From: Arcanobacterium bovis
GTDB lineage: Bacteria; Actinomycetota; Actinomycetes; Actinomycetales; Actinomycetaceae
DNA: 64,000 nt
Direction: 5' to 3'
NCBI RefSeq assembly: GCF_004331995.1
Contig: NZ_SJDT01000001.1
Location: 310,001 to 374,000 of the forward strand
The translations under genes were made by a program, and so were the position numbers. Numbering within the stretch: position 1 is the first letter of the stretch; the number at the start of each line of letters is the position of its first letter. Below, piece by piece: positions 1 through 8,293 of this stretch. The notes beneath the pieces are model-generated. The model was not told the origin of the DNA and ran no database searches. It worked only from the letters and a program-made list of their open reading frames with translations.

Positions 1-251
1 TTCACGCCTTGCCCTTCAACCGACTTCACCATCGACGTGATCATCTTCTCCGCGGCAGCATACAAGTGCTGCCCCTCCTCAGCGATGCGTCCGGTGGCAA
101 TAGTGTGCGCAGCATAAGACGGAAGTTCATAGACGCACACAAGGCGAAGTTCTGCGTCACGCTTGCGCGCCTGTTCAAGCGCCCACTTGAGCGCGGAAAT
201 TGACGGCTCGGAACCATCAACGCCAACTACAACAACATTGTCATGAGCCAT
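1..251 (-). CDS. Universal stress protein (UspA family), partial
   Basis: The 5' part of a gene whose 3' end lies outside the window. Translation from the ATG at 249-251 gives an N terminus with VVVVGVDGSEPS, the beta1/loop signature of Usp domains that starts the nucleotide-binding alpha/beta fold, followed by a helix (ALKWALEQARKR) and a beta strand (LRLVCVYE). Usp proteins are cytoplasmic and help cells survive stress; the ATP-binding G-2x-G-9x-G motif lies later in the fold and cannot be seen. A good ribosome site (AAGGAGG) precedes the ATG. Only about 83 residues are visible, so one or two Usp domains cannot be told apart. Confidence 0.85.
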   Translation of the reverse strand, partial: MAHDNVVVVGVDGSEPSISALKWALEQARKRDAELRLVCVYELPSYAAHTIATGRIAEEGQHLYAAAEKMITSMVKSVEGQGV

Positions 252-436
252 AATAGCCTCCTTGGTAGGTAGCTCTATTATCGCACGTCACAACTAAGTT
301 TTACACACCAGCAATAAATACATTCTCCCCAGCCATCAGTGCAAGGCAGATAAGGTAAGAGCCACCGAAAGAAAACCACCCACGTTCGGCAACACCTGCC
401 CCCATCCCACCACCTAGCTCCCACGCCTATATAAAG

Positions 437-468
437 AAAAACGTGAGCAGCATAGCTACTCACGTTTT
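437..468 (-). terminator. Rho-independent terminator of the NlpC/P60 gene
   Basis: AAAACGTGAG and CTCACGTTTT form a perfect stem around a short loop. On the minus strand the stem is followed by a T-rich run (TTTTTCTTT), as expected for a terminator 19 bp beyond the stop of the gene at 487-1239. Confidence 0.85.
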
Positions 469-486
469 CCCAAAAGAATTACTAAA

Positions 487-1239
487 TCACGGAATGCGGA
501 TGAAGATTGGGCTTCCGTAGATCGGACGCTCTATCGTGTTTGTACGGTAGTCTTCAGCGCTTATATGCATGCCATTTCCAGTGTAGATACCTACATGACC
601 TGGCCAGTAAACGAGGTCACCTGGCTGAGCTTCAGCGCGAGCAACGCGAATACCATAACTTGTCTGCGCGCCGGACTGATGCGGTAACGACACACCAAAA
701 TGTGCGAACACGTAAGATGTAAATCCAGAGCAATCCCAACCAGCCGGCGTTGAACCGCCTGCACGATATGGAGCGCCTGCAAACTGGCGAGCAAAAGCCA
801 CCACCGATGCGCCGCGCGATCCAGCGTCTGGAACATTTTCGTTAAAAACAGGAGCTTCTTCAGTAGCCTTAGCCTTTACGGAACGCGTTACTGGAGCTTC
901 CTGCGTACGGACAACAGTTCTTGGTGCAACAACAGGAGCCTTTACATCAACCTGCACATCAGAAATAGACCAGTTACCAGCAGTTGTTCCACTTGTCGCG
1001 GTTTGAACTTCAACAGAAGGAATCTCAAAGCTTGGCTGCTCAGAATTGAGCGAAACAGTTGCAGCGACTGCAGTCTGTGCCGTATTTGTGGTAGTTTCAG
1101 CCTGCTGCGGTGCGGCAAATGCTGCAGGAGCTCCGATTCCAAGAAGCGTTCCTGCTGCGGAGGCGGTTACAAAACCCTTCACACCCTGCTTCCCTAAAAA
1201 GCCAGGAGTTGCCTCCACCATCAAGTGACGTCCAGCCAT
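487..1239 (-). CDS. Secreted NlpC/P60 peptidoglycan hydrolase
   Basis: A 250-residue exported protein. An N-terminal hydrophobic stretch (about residues 20-42, ending in AFAA) looks like a signal peptide. A low-complexity Ala/Thr/Val linker (45-135) leads into a C-terminal NlpC/P60 domain (about 140-250). The catalytic Cys170 is in WDCSGF and the His215 in PGHVGIYTG. Enzymes of this family cut D-gamma-glutamyl-meso-diaminopimelate (or lysine) bonds in wall peptides during division or remodelling. The ATG is preceded by GGAGAC. The linker has no recognisable LysM or SH3 repeats. The upstream region of about 450 bp is unusual (see the TGTAAC cluster). Confidence 0.9.
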   Translation of the reverse strand: MAGRHLMVEATPGFLGKQGVKGFVTASAAGTLLGIGAPAAFAAPQQAETTTNTAQTAVAATVSLNSEQPSFEIPSVEVQTATSGTTAGNWSISDVQVDVKAPVVAPRTVVRTQEAPVTRSVKAKATEEAPVFNENVPDAGSRGASVVAFARQFAGAPYRAGGSTPAGWDCSGFTSYVFAHFGVSLPHQSGAQTSYGIRVARAEAQPGDLVYWPGHVGIYTGNGMHISAEDYRTNTIERPIYGSPIFIRIP

Positions 1240-1329
1240 TAACTGTCTCCAATGTTTTTTGATTTGGGTTATGCCCTAACGAATACATAACTTCTTCAAC
1301 ATCATTTAGCATAACGACTTAGCAACGGA

Positions 1330-1525
1330 TTGTCACAATTATGTAACAGTGGATTAGGTCACGGTTTTATAACGATTTTGTAACATTCAACTTTCGGCCG
1401 AAAATTGGGAATTTTCCACACTCTGAACTGGCAATTCACAAATTAGACAAAACGCAATACCAAACCAGCCCCAAGCCCTAGATAACAAAATGTAACGCAG
1501 ATTACATCTTTTCTGTTACATTCTG
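1330..1525 (-). promoter_or_regulatory. Cluster of TGTAAC boxes upstream of the NlpC/P60 gene
   Basis: The non-coding stretch 1240-1695 separates dtxR from the NlpC/P60 gene. Within it TGTAAC or its complement GTTACA occurs at about 1341, 1380, 1491 and 1515. AATGTAAC (1489-1496) and GTTACATT (1515-1522) form an inverted repeat with an 18-bp spacer. This looks like a set of binding sites for an unidentified regulator; no known riboswitch consensus was recognised. Confidence 0.35.
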
Positions 1526-1542
1526 TTTACCAAAGATTCACG

Positions 1543-1571
1543 ACGACGTGCCGCACAGCGGCGAGCGTCGT
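1543..1571 (-). terminator. Probable hairpin terminator after the DtxR gene
   Basis: ACGACG pairs with CGTCGT and an inner GCCGC/GCGGC stem closes a 3-nt loop. The hairpin lies about 125 bp beyond the dtxR stop. The T run is weak (GAATCTTTGG), so termination efficiency is uncertain. Confidence 0.4.
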
Positions 1572-1695
1572 ACAAGAGCAATTCGATACGCACACTACGC
1601 TAAGCACCCGCAGGTGTCGCGAATAGCACGCGCCACATCGCACCCTTACCACGCGGTACGACATACTCAGCACCGCACCGCAGTAACAGGCTCAA

Positions 1696-2382
1696 CTACG
1701 CCACAAATATTGACTGCGCAGCAAAAGACGAGAGCTCAAGCTCAAACGCGCCACTACGCACCAAAACATGACCGCCAACCGAAGTCCGAACATCAACCTC
1801 GGCACCTGGAACGACCCCCGCATCAATAAGCGCAGCAAGTTCATCAAAATCTGCTTGCACGTTTTCCGCAATCCGCTCCACAGTCACAGTGAGATGCTCG
1901 CCGTCACCCACTACCAATTCCGACAATCGGCGCAAACCTTTATTCGTCACTGAATTTCGCACCGGATCGAAAGCAGAGCTCGTGGGAATCGGATTACCAA
2001 AAGGATCTGTTTGTGGGTTAGTGAGCATTTCTTCGATACGATTCGCGACGTCGTCCGATACCACATGCTCCCAACGGCATGCTTCGTCGTGAACCTGTGC
2101 CCACGGGTGCATGATTACGTCACGCAACAAGCGCTCAACAAGACGGTGACGACGCATCACCTTAGCCGCGCGTCGCAGCCCTTCCTCGGTGAACCGTACG
2201 CGACGATCCACACCAACTTCCACAAGACCATCGCGCTCCATGCGCGCAACCGTCTCTGAAACCGTAGGCCCGGACTGCCCCAAACGCTCAACGATACGCG
2301 CACGCAGCGCCGGAATGCCCTCTTCTTCCAGTTCATAGACCGTTTTGAGGTACATCTCCGTGGTGTCGATAAGTTCGCTCAC
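1696..2382 (-). CDS. DtxR/IdeR-type iron-dependent transcriptional repressor
   Basis: A 228-residue cytoplasmic regulator that binds DNA when loaded with Fe2+ (or Mn2+). An N-terminal winged helix (about 1-70) is followed by a dimerisation and metal domain (70-140) and a C-terminal SH3-like domain (about 150-225). The ligands of diphtheria DtxR fall at identical positions: Met10, His79, Glu83, His98, Cys102, Glu105, His106, with the segment VHDEACRWEH nearly unchanged. Cys102 favours an iron-type DtxR over a manganese MntR. Start is GTG with AAGGAG 6 bp upstream. No iron genes lie beside it, so its targets are elsewhere; no convincing DtxR box was found in this window. Confidence 0.92.
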   Translation of the reverse strand: MSELIDTTEMYLKTVYELEEEGIPALRARIVERLGQSGPTVSETVARMERDGLVEVGVDRRVRFTEEGLRRAAKVMRRHRLVERLLRDVIMHPWAQVHDEACRWEHVVSDDVANRIEEMLTNPQTDPFGNPIPTSSAFDPVRNSVTNKGLRRLSELVVGDGEHLTVTVERIAENVQADFDELAALIDAGVVPGAEVDVRTSVGGHVLVRSGAFELELSSFAAQSIFVA

Positions 2383-2624
2383 GTACCGCTCCTTGTTACC
2401 CCTGGGTGTGCTGGCGACTTCGTCGCTTAGCTACCTTGCACTAATACACTCCTACGGCCACGCAACGCCCAGAAATTCTAAAATTGAACGTCTCCATTCT
2501 AATCCAGATTCCGCCAATATTTCCTATTGAGATACCAGCAGAAATTCCCGTTTCATCGCCAAGGTTTCTTTCCACAGTTCGGGCGCCGCAGATTTACGCG
2601 CTGCTTTAGTGCCATGATGAAAAC

Positions 2625-3725
2625 ATGCTTGAGATTTCCCAACAGTTTCTTCCCAACGACGGTCGTTTCGGTTCCGGTCCTTCAAAGGTTCGCCTCTCCC
2701 AGGTAGAGGGGCTGTGTGCCGCTCCACTTGGCACTTCCCATCGGCAACAACCTGTCAAAACAATTGTTGGCGAGATTCGGCGTGCATTGTGCGAACTCTT
2801 CGAACTTCCGGACGGATACGAGGTAATCCTTGGCAACGGCGGCGCAAGCGCACTGTGGGATGCCATTCCTTTTAATCTCGTCCACTCCCATGCACAAGCT
2901 GCCGTGATCGGCGAATTTTCTGGCAAGGCTGCCCGCGCAGTTGAACGCGCCCCTTGGATCGCTGTTACTGAAAGGGTTGAAACGGAACCAGGAGACGTCG
3001 TCGTCAATCAAGAAAAAGCTGGGATCGATACCTACCTCTACGCACACAACGAAACGTCCACCGGCGCGACGAGTCCGCTGCGGCGTTATGGGGCAAGCGA
3101 TCAAGCGCTAACTATCGTTGATGGAACCTCAATCGCGGGAGGTATCGAGATTGACCCACGCGCAGCGGATTTCTACTATTTCTCGCCGCAAAAGTGTTTT
3201 GGGGCCGACGGCGGGCTGTGGTTTGCGTTCGCGTCTCCAGCCGCAATTGAGCGCATTGAGCGTCTATGCAGCGAGCGATGGGTGCCCGACTTCCTCAACC
3301 TGAGCATGGCACTAGCTAATTCACGAAAAGATCAAACGCTCAATACACCAGCGATTTCAACGCTTGCACTGATGCAAAATCAGCTGGCTTGGATGCTTGA
3401 GCAGGGCGGACTTGCCGCGATGGCGAAACGCTGCAAGGATTCCTCAGGCTATTTATATCAGTGGGCCGAGAAGCACCCGCTCACGACTCCTTATATAAAG
3501 GAAGAAAAATATCGATCGCCAGTGGTGGTAACAATCGATTTTGCTGAGTCTGTGGACACCAAGGCCATTTCCCGCACACTGCGCGATCACGGCATCGTCG
3601 ATATTGATCCATATCGCTCGTTGGGGCGTAACCAATTGCGAATCGCCACATTCCCCTCAATCGAAAAATCGGACATTGAGGGATTAGTAGGCTGTTTGGA
3701 GCTGGCTATCGAAGAAAGCGCCTAA
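2625..3725 (+). CDS. serC: Phosphoserine aminotransferase
   Basis: A 366-residue PLP enzyme of the actinobacterial SerC branch. It converts 3-phosphohydroxypyruvate and glutamate to phosphoserine and 2-oxoglutarate in serine synthesis, and can also serve pyridoxal phosphate synthesis. Key features are FGSGPSKVR near the N terminus (substrate phosphate contact), a cofactor-binding core with IVDGTSIAGG, and the Schiff-base Lys190 in FSPQKCFGADGG. Length fits the family. It stands alone on the plus strand, convergent with the purine permease gene. The ribosome site before the ATG at 2625 is weak. Confidence 0.93.
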   Translation: MLEISQQFLPNDGRFGSGPSKVRLSQVEGLCAAPLGTSHRQQPVKTIVGEIRRALCELFELPDGYEVILGNGGASALWDAIPFNLVHSHAQAAVIGEFSGKAARAVERAPWIAVTERVETEPGDVVVNQEKAGIDTYLYAHNETSTGATSPLRRYGASDQALTIVDGTSIAGGIEIDPRAADFYYFSPQKCFGADGGLWFAFASPAAIERIERLCSERWVPDFLNLSMALANSRKDQTLNTPAISTLALMQNQLAWMLEQGGLAAMAKRCKDSSGYLYQWAEKHPLTTPYIKEEKYRSPVVVTIDFAESVDTKAISRTLRDHGIVDIDPYRSLGRNQLRIATFPSIEKSDIEGLVGCLELAIEESA

Positions 3726-3847
3726 AAACTCTGCCCTAACTTAGCCAATTTTTGAGGTATCGCGCGTATATGGCTCGATGAGCAAACCAGCGCCTAAGTT
3801 AAGGCAAGCGCTCATCTAACTCGGGGCTTGTGTCCAGAGAAAATAAA

Positions 3848-3877
3848 GGGTGGCAGTTCGATTTCGAACTGCCACCC
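3848..3877 (-). terminator. Terminator between serC and the purine permease
   Basis: GGGTGGCAGTTCG/CGAACTGCCACCC is a perfect 13-bp stem with a 4-nt loop. On the minus strand it is followed by TTTATTTT, so it mainly serves the permease gene, but it could stop serC transcripts too. Confidence 0.85.
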
Positions 3878-3930
3878 CGTGCTGTAGGCCAAGGGGATGA
3901 AGCCCACAGCATTACCCAATTAAGCCTGAT

Positions 3931-5424
3931 TTATGCAATGCCTAGCCAATGCTGAATTGGCCCCATCACGAAGTAGAGCACAAACAGCACTCCAACTACG
4001 TACATGAGCGGATGTACCTTGCGTGCACGGCCAGTCACTGCCTCCATAATGATGTAGGCAATGAAGCCGACGCCGATTCCCACGGTGATCGAGTAGCCGA
4101 ACGGCATGAACACGATCGTCAAGAATGCAGGAATCGCAATTCCAAGATCCTTCCATTCAATGTCAGCTACTTGCTGCATCATCAAGACGCCTACTGCAAC
4201 CAAAGCAGGGGCGGCAGCTTCACTTGGCACCAGCGAAACTAGCGGTGCAAGCAGCGTGGAAAGAATAAACAGCACGCCAGTAACCACAGAAGCAAAACCT
4301 GTGCGAGCGCCGTCGGCAACGCCCGAGGTCGATTCTACGAATGAGGTGTTCGAAGAAACGCCACCCATACCACCAGCTACAGCAGCAATGGAGTCGATGA
4401 GCAGGATCGAGCGCGTGCGTGGTGGGTTACCATCAGCATCAAGCAGGTGTGCTTCCGAACCTACAGCAACCATCGTGCCCATGGTGTCGAAGAAGTCGGC
4501 AAGCATAACCGTGAACGCGAGCACTACTACAGCGATAACACCGAGCTTTTGGAAAGGTCCGGTAATCGAGAACTGTCCAAGCGTTGAGAACTCAGGGATC
4601 TGCACGAGTGAACCGCCAAATGTTGGCACCGATCCGCCCCAGCCACCTGGGTTAGCAACTTTGCCGTCTGCGCCCATCATTGGCCCGAGATGTGCAACAC
4701 CTTCAACCACGAACGCGAGAATTGTGGAAACCAAGATTCCCACCAAAATTGCACCAGGAATGCGGCGCACCATCAAAATAAACGTGATGAACAGACCAAG
4801 GATGAAGACGACGAGCGGCCAGGTATCGATCGAACCAAAGTTACCGAAGTTCAACAAAGTTGGTCCGGTTTTATTGCCCTTGACGAGACCAGCATTCGAG
4901 AAACCGATCAAAGCAATGAACATGCCGATGCCAACCGAGATCGCCACTCGCAAGAACTTTGGAATAGCGCGGAAAATTGCTTCACGCAAACCAGTGAGCA
5001 CGAGCAGGATAATCACGAGACCTTCGATCACGATAATTCCCATGCCGTCTGCCCAGGTCATACCAGGAAGTTGCACCAAGGAGAATGCCACAACCGAGTT
5101 CAAGCCGAGGCCAGCGGCCAGTGCCATCGGGAAATTGGCAACCGCGCCCATGAGCAACGTCATCAGACCCGCAACCAGCGCTGTAGCAGCTGCAATTGCA
5201 GGAACGTTCGCCTGCGTACCACCACCGAGGAATCCGCCTGTGGAATCCGGACCGGAAAGGATAATTGGATTCAAAACGAGGATATAAACCATCGAAAGGA
5301 AGGTGACGAATCCACCTCGAACCTCGCTCCGAACTGACGATTTACGTGCGGAAATGTTGAAGTATGAGTCTAGCCAAGAACCGTTATTCTGCTTTGCGGG
5401 AGCAGCCCCTTGAGTCTTATTCAC
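3931..5424 (-). CDS. NCS2 family purine permease (AzgA/PbuG type)
   Basis: A 497-residue inner-membrane transporter with about 12-14 hydrophobic segments. The N-terminal region with SEVRGGFVTFLSMVYILVLNP and the segment GLGLNSVVAFSLV are typical of the AzgA/PbuG branch that imports adenine, guanine or hypoxanthine with protons. TM10-like segments around ADFFDTMGTMVAVGSEAHLLD carry the conserved acidic substrate-site motif. Start is GTG at 5422-5424. A minimal ORF (ATG AGT GAA TAA) overlaps this start out of frame, so the start or some translational control is uncertain. The substrate among purines cannot be decided from sequence. Confidence 0.9.
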   Translation of the reverse strand: MNKTQGAAPAKQNNGSWLDSYFNISARKSSVRSEVRGGFVTFLSMVYILVLNPIILSGPDSTGGFLGGGTQANVPAIAAATALVAGLMTLLMGAVANFPMALAAGLGLNSVVAFSLVQLPGMTWADGMGIIVIEGLVIILLVLTGLREAIFRAIPKFLRVAISVGIGMFIALIGFSNAGLVKGNKTGPTLLNFGNFGSIDTWPLVVFILGLFITFILMVRRIPGAILVGILVSTILAFVVEGVAHLGPMMGADGKVANPGGWGGSVPTFGGSLVQIPEFSTLGQFSITGPFQKLGVIAVVVLAFTVMLADFFDTMGTMVAVGSEAHLLDADGNPPRTRSILLIDSIAAVAGGMGGVSSNTSFVESTSGVADGARTGFASVVTGVLFILSTLLAPLVSLVPSEAAAPALVAVGVLMMQQVADIEWKDLGIAIPAFLTIVFMPFGYSITVGIGVGFIAYIIMEAVTGRARKVHPLMYVVGVLFVLYFVMGPIQHWLGIA

Positions 5425-5491
5425 TCATTTATTCTCACGGCAAAACCCACAATCCCAAAAGCAATCCCAAAATGCGGGCTAATATAGTTCA

Positions 5492-5506
5492 GATAGCGAT
5501 ACTATC
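5492..5506 (-). promoter_or_regulatory. Small inverted repeat upstream of the purine permease
   Basis: GATAG-CGATA-CTATC is a 5-bp inverted repeat next to a possible -10 box (TATATT on the minus strand). It is a candidate operator only. The consensus of a purine riboswitch was not seen in 5425-5554. Confidence 0.2.
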
Positions 5507-5554
5507 AGCAAAGCTGCGTTGTGTGCCACACGCAACCATATTCGTTGTCTGAGC

Positions 5555-6829
5555 CTAGGGCACGTCCGCCATAATTAGCCTGCCGTCGCCACGCACAGAA
5601 ACACGACCGTCGTCGGCACCAATAAACACAGCTTGACCAGCACAAAGATCACAGCTTCCCGACGGCGTCCACAACGTAACCTCGCCGTCCAGACACAACA
5701 TGATCCGTGGACCCACGCCGTGAAGTTGGTTCATCCCCTGCTCAGTGCGGGTTTCAATCACCGAAAGTTCAAAATCATCCACCGGCGCATAGAACGTGGA
5801 CTGCACCGCATTCACGCGCTCCGGCGCAATGCGAATCGGCGGCGCTGCTACTGTATCCATCACATTAAGCAGCTCAGACGTATCGATATGTTTCGACGTC
5901 AAACCGGCACGTAGTACATTGTCCGAATTCGCCATCACTTCCACTCCGAAACCAGACAAATATGCATGTACGGTGCCAACTGGAATAAACAGGGCTTCAC
6001 CAGGATGCAGATTAACCGGATTGAGTAGGAGGGATGCCACCACACCGGGATCCTCGGGATAGCTACGCGCGAGTCGCGCCACGATCGCATCTGCACGAGC
6101 CGACGGCGATTCTTCTGGACGACGACGCGCGCAAGCTGCCACAACATCAGCCACATCAGCAGGGCTGGGGCGAGTTTCTTCCCCTAACAGATACGAAAAT
6201 GCCTGCCGCACACCCACAGAATTGGGATTATCCGAGATAAGTTTGAACAAATGCCGCGTAACCGGCGTACCCAGACCACTCAAAACACCCATGATGCGTC
6301 GCGGTGCACGAAAACCTACTAATGCCTCAAAATCCGTGAGCGCATAGACGAGTTCCGGTTTATGACGCCGATCGCGATAACTCCTATTGGGAGCAAAGCG
6401 CTCAATTCCAGCAGCATTTTCCCTGTCAAAGCCCGCAATTGCCTGCACCCGCGAAGGATGAACTTGCAAGGATAGCGGCTGCGCGGGCGCAATCAATTTC
6501 AGCAGAAACGGAAGGCGCTCTCCGAGCTGTCGCACGACGTCGTCGCCCAAATACTCCTGTGGATCACTAGCGATGTATTCGTTGAGGAACAGTTCCGACG
6601 TATGTTTCTGCGCAGCTTGTAGCGGCGCGGTGCCCTCACGAACGCGCATCTCGTCAACGACGACGCCGGGTGCGCCCGTATCGCGCGTAATCAGCGCGGG
6701 CGCGCCAACATGCGCACCCCACCACAGCTCAGCAATCGGTTTGCCAGCAGGTTCATATCCGAAAAACTCTGGAATGACCCGCGTTGATCCCCACGAGTAA
6801 TCACGGATTCGCCCTTGTAACCGCTCCAC
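5555..6829 (-). CDS. manA: Mannose-6-phosphate isomerase, class I
   Basis: A 424-residue zinc enzyme that interconverts mannose 6-phosphate and fructose 6-phosphate, feeding GDP-mannose for glycans and phosphatidylinositol mannosides. Zinc ligands are visible: Gln122 and His124 in LSLQVHPS, Glu159 in RHKPELVYAL, and the later His in PVGTVHAYLSG. The segment VEVMANSDNVLRAGLTSKHID, split here as VEVMANSDNV and LRAGLTSKHID, is the family signature. The gene is followed on the same strand by nothing close, and DUF3027 lies 51 bp upstream. Confidence 0.95.
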   Translation of the reverse strand: MERLQGRIRDYSWGSTRVIPEFFGYEPAGKPIAELWWGAHVGAPALITRDTGAPGVVVDEMRVREGTAPLQAAQKHTSELFLNEYIASDPQEYLGDDVVRQLGERLPFLLKLIAPAQPLSLQVHPSRVQAIAGFDRENAAGIERFAPNRSYRDRRHKPELVYALTDFEALVGFRAPRRIMGVLSGLGTPVTRHLFKLISDNPNSVGVRQAFSYLLGEETRPSPADVADVVAACARRRPEESPSARADAIVARLARSYPEDPGVVASLLLNPVNLHPGEALFIPVGTVHAYLSGFGVEVMANSDNVLRAGLTSKHIDTSELLNVMDTVAAPPIRIAPERVNAVQSTFYAPVDDFELSVIETRTEQGMNQLHGVGPRIMLCLDGEVTLWTPSGSCDLCAGQAVFIGADDGRVSVRGDGRLIMADVP

Positions 6830-6880
6830 TAATCCATCCGTTCAACTGCGCATATACCGGTTCAACCGACAAAGAAATCT

Positions 6881-7672
6881 CTATTGGTCAGTTTTTACTT
6901 CAATATCAAGCTCGTCAATAACGGGTTTTGGCTGATCCCACAACGACTGCGCCTTCTTCGTGTCAGTTTCGGAGTGTGCGCCGCATCCATGATCGAGCGA
7001 CACTACACGCCCATCAAAAGGCGACCACTCGTTGGCGCAAACGCCGAAAAGTTGGCGAGCTGATCCGTCCATCTTCATAAAGAAACCGCACGAGGCACAT
7101 TGCGCCTGTGCATCGCGAGTTCCCTGGTTGCGAGGTCCAGAATCAGAGCGATACCAGCGGCGGAATGCTGCGGCACGTCCGGCGTCAGACAAAACGCGAG
7201 CACGACCCAGTCCCACCTCCCACTGCACCGCCGCATCAGCATCGACGCCTGTTTCCTCGTAGCCCTGCATGAGATCGAAATCGTAGGCCTGCAAACGCGC
7301 GTCGTCCGGCTTGTACGGAAGCCGATCTGACGGCCCAATATCGGCAGGTGAGAGCCTATCTGCCCAAGGAATCCACTCCGGAGCTAAGAGTGCATCTTCG
7401 CCCGGACGAAGCGAAACTTCGCTGATCGTAATATCGTTTTTCCGAGGAGCACGCGAGAGCGTTACCGTCCAAAACCAGCCACGATACCCAGGCATGAGGC
7501 ACACGAATGCGTGGGTAACAACCCGCTCACCTTCTTGCACAAGACCAGCGTGATCGCCGATGTGTTTTTCTTGTGTAATGTCGAAAAGAGCTTCCCGAGC
7601 TGCATCAATTGCCTGGGCGAGAATCTTTTCTTTTGTGAGCTTCTGGCGTGGATAGATACGGTTCTCAGACAT
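6881..7672 (-). CDS. DUF3027 domain protein
   Basis: A 263-residue protein that matches the actinobacterial DUF3027 family: an N-terminal region with GDHAGLVQEGERVVTHAF and PGYRGWFWTVTLSRAP, then PEWIPWADRL, and a C-terminal part with CASCGFFMKMDGSARQLFGVC that may bind zinc (Cys pair, then Cys and a later HGC). Function is unknown. It overlaps the preceding cold-shock gene by 8 bp, and this pairing is common in actinobacteria, so the two are probably co-translated. The start has AAGCTC-like upstream bases only; coupling may supply the ribosome. Confidence 0.85.
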   Translation of the reverse strand: MSENRIYPRQKLTKEKILAQAIDAAREALFDITQEKHIGDHAGLVQEGERVVTHAFVCLMPGYRGWFWTVTLSRAPRKNDITISEVSLRPGEDALLAPEWIPWADRLSPADIGPSDRLPYKPDDARLQAYDFDLMQGYEETGVDADAAVQWEVGLGRARVLSDAGRAAAFRRWYRSDSGPRNQGTRDAQAQCASCGFFMKMDGSARQLFGVCANEWSPFDGRVVSLDHGCGAHSETDTKKAQSLWDQPKPVIDELDIEVKTDQ

Positions 7673-8039
7673 CGAAATCCTCTGCTAAAGCACGCAAGGC
7701 CTGTGCAATACGTGGGCCTCCATCGGGGTAGCGTCCACGGTGCAATTGAGTCGAAGCGTGATCGAGAATTTTGATGAGATCCTCAATGAGCGGCACGATC
7801 TCTTCAGGCGAACGGCGATTCTTTTCGGCCAAAGACTCTTCTTTACGAATCACTGATACCTGCAATGCTGCAGCTCCACGGCGCGTTTCGCCGATTCCAT
7901 ACTCAACACGCATCCCTGGACGCAAACGCGTTCCCAAAGGAACTGAGGTTCCCGGGAGGTAAACTTCGTTTCCGTCGTCGCCCGTAATGAAACCAAAGCC
8001 CTTATTCTCGTCAAAGAACTTCACTTTTCCAGTAGGCAC
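7665..8039 (-). CDS. Cold-shock domain protein with C-terminal extension
   Basis: A 124-residue protein if it begins at the GTG at 8037-8039, which follows GGAG by 8 bp and gives the usual N terminus (V/M)PTGKVKFFDENKGFGFI. An ATG at 8075 in frame would add 12 residues. The CSD covers about residues 1-65, with RNP1 (KGFGFI) and RNP2-like (VYLPGT, where most CSDs have a VFVH-type strand) motifs for single-stranded nucleic acid. The remaining 60 residues are helical and unlike CspA. It is likely an RNA chaperone. A structured 5' leader lies upstream at 8097-8154. Confidence 0.85.
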   Translation of the reverse strand: MPTGKVKFFDENKGFGFITGDDGNEVYLPGTSVPLGTRLRPGMRVEYGIGETRRGAAALQVSVIRKEESLAEKNRRSPEEIVPLIEDLIKILDHASTQLHRGRYPDGGPRIAQALRALAEDFDV

Positions 8040-8096
8040 AGCAATTCTCCATTTTCTTGCAGTTAGACTGCTCATTCAATACATATCATTCACGTT

Positions 8097-8154
8097 TGGT
8101 CTGAACTACTCCCATTATGACACCTTTCGGTGCTAGACCCTAGCTATCAGACCA
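8097..8154 (-). promoter_or_regulatory. Folded leader region upstream of the cold-shock gene
   Basis: TGGTCTGA (8097-8104) and TCAGACCA (8147-8154) are perfect complements enclosing a second small hairpin CACC-TTTC-GGTG (8121-8132). If transcribed with the cold-shock gene this would be a branched 5' leader; it could also be an operator between the divergent genes. Whether it lies in the transcript is not known. Confidence 0.35.
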
Positions 8155-8293
8155 GTCTCACTAATGTACAGCATCTATGCAAAAAAGATAAGCCGGAAAG
8201 GCGAGGCGCACGCCGCAACGCCAAAATCGCTCTTAGCGTGAAGATTCAAGCATCGGCACGCATTTTTGGCGGCGGCGCTTGGTAGGATGAGAA

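Noticed and set aside
1240-1695. Possible c-di-AMP (ydaO) riboswitch before the NlpC/P60 gene
   Set aside because: Such riboswitches precede similar genes in actinobacteria, but none of the conserved G-rich blocks were found here on either strand.
1548-1829. 93-codon plus-strand frame beyond dtxR
   Set aside because: Mostly antisense to dtxR with a His/Arg/Thr-rich shadow composition and no ribosome site.
2427-2444. TTAG-N10-CTAA near dtxR that resembles a DtxR box
   Set aside because: The middle does not follow the GGTTAGCCTAACC pattern and the length is 18, not 19 bp.
4106-5287. Open frame of 393 codons on the plus strand inside the purine permease gene
   Set aside because: Antisense to a clear NCS2 permease; its translation is a Thr/Ser/Pro-rich composition typical of the reverse strand of a hydrophobic gene.
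5425-5554. Possible purine riboswitch before the purine permease
   Set aside because: The conserved TATA/loop motifs and three-way junction were not seen; only a 5-bp inverted repeat is present.
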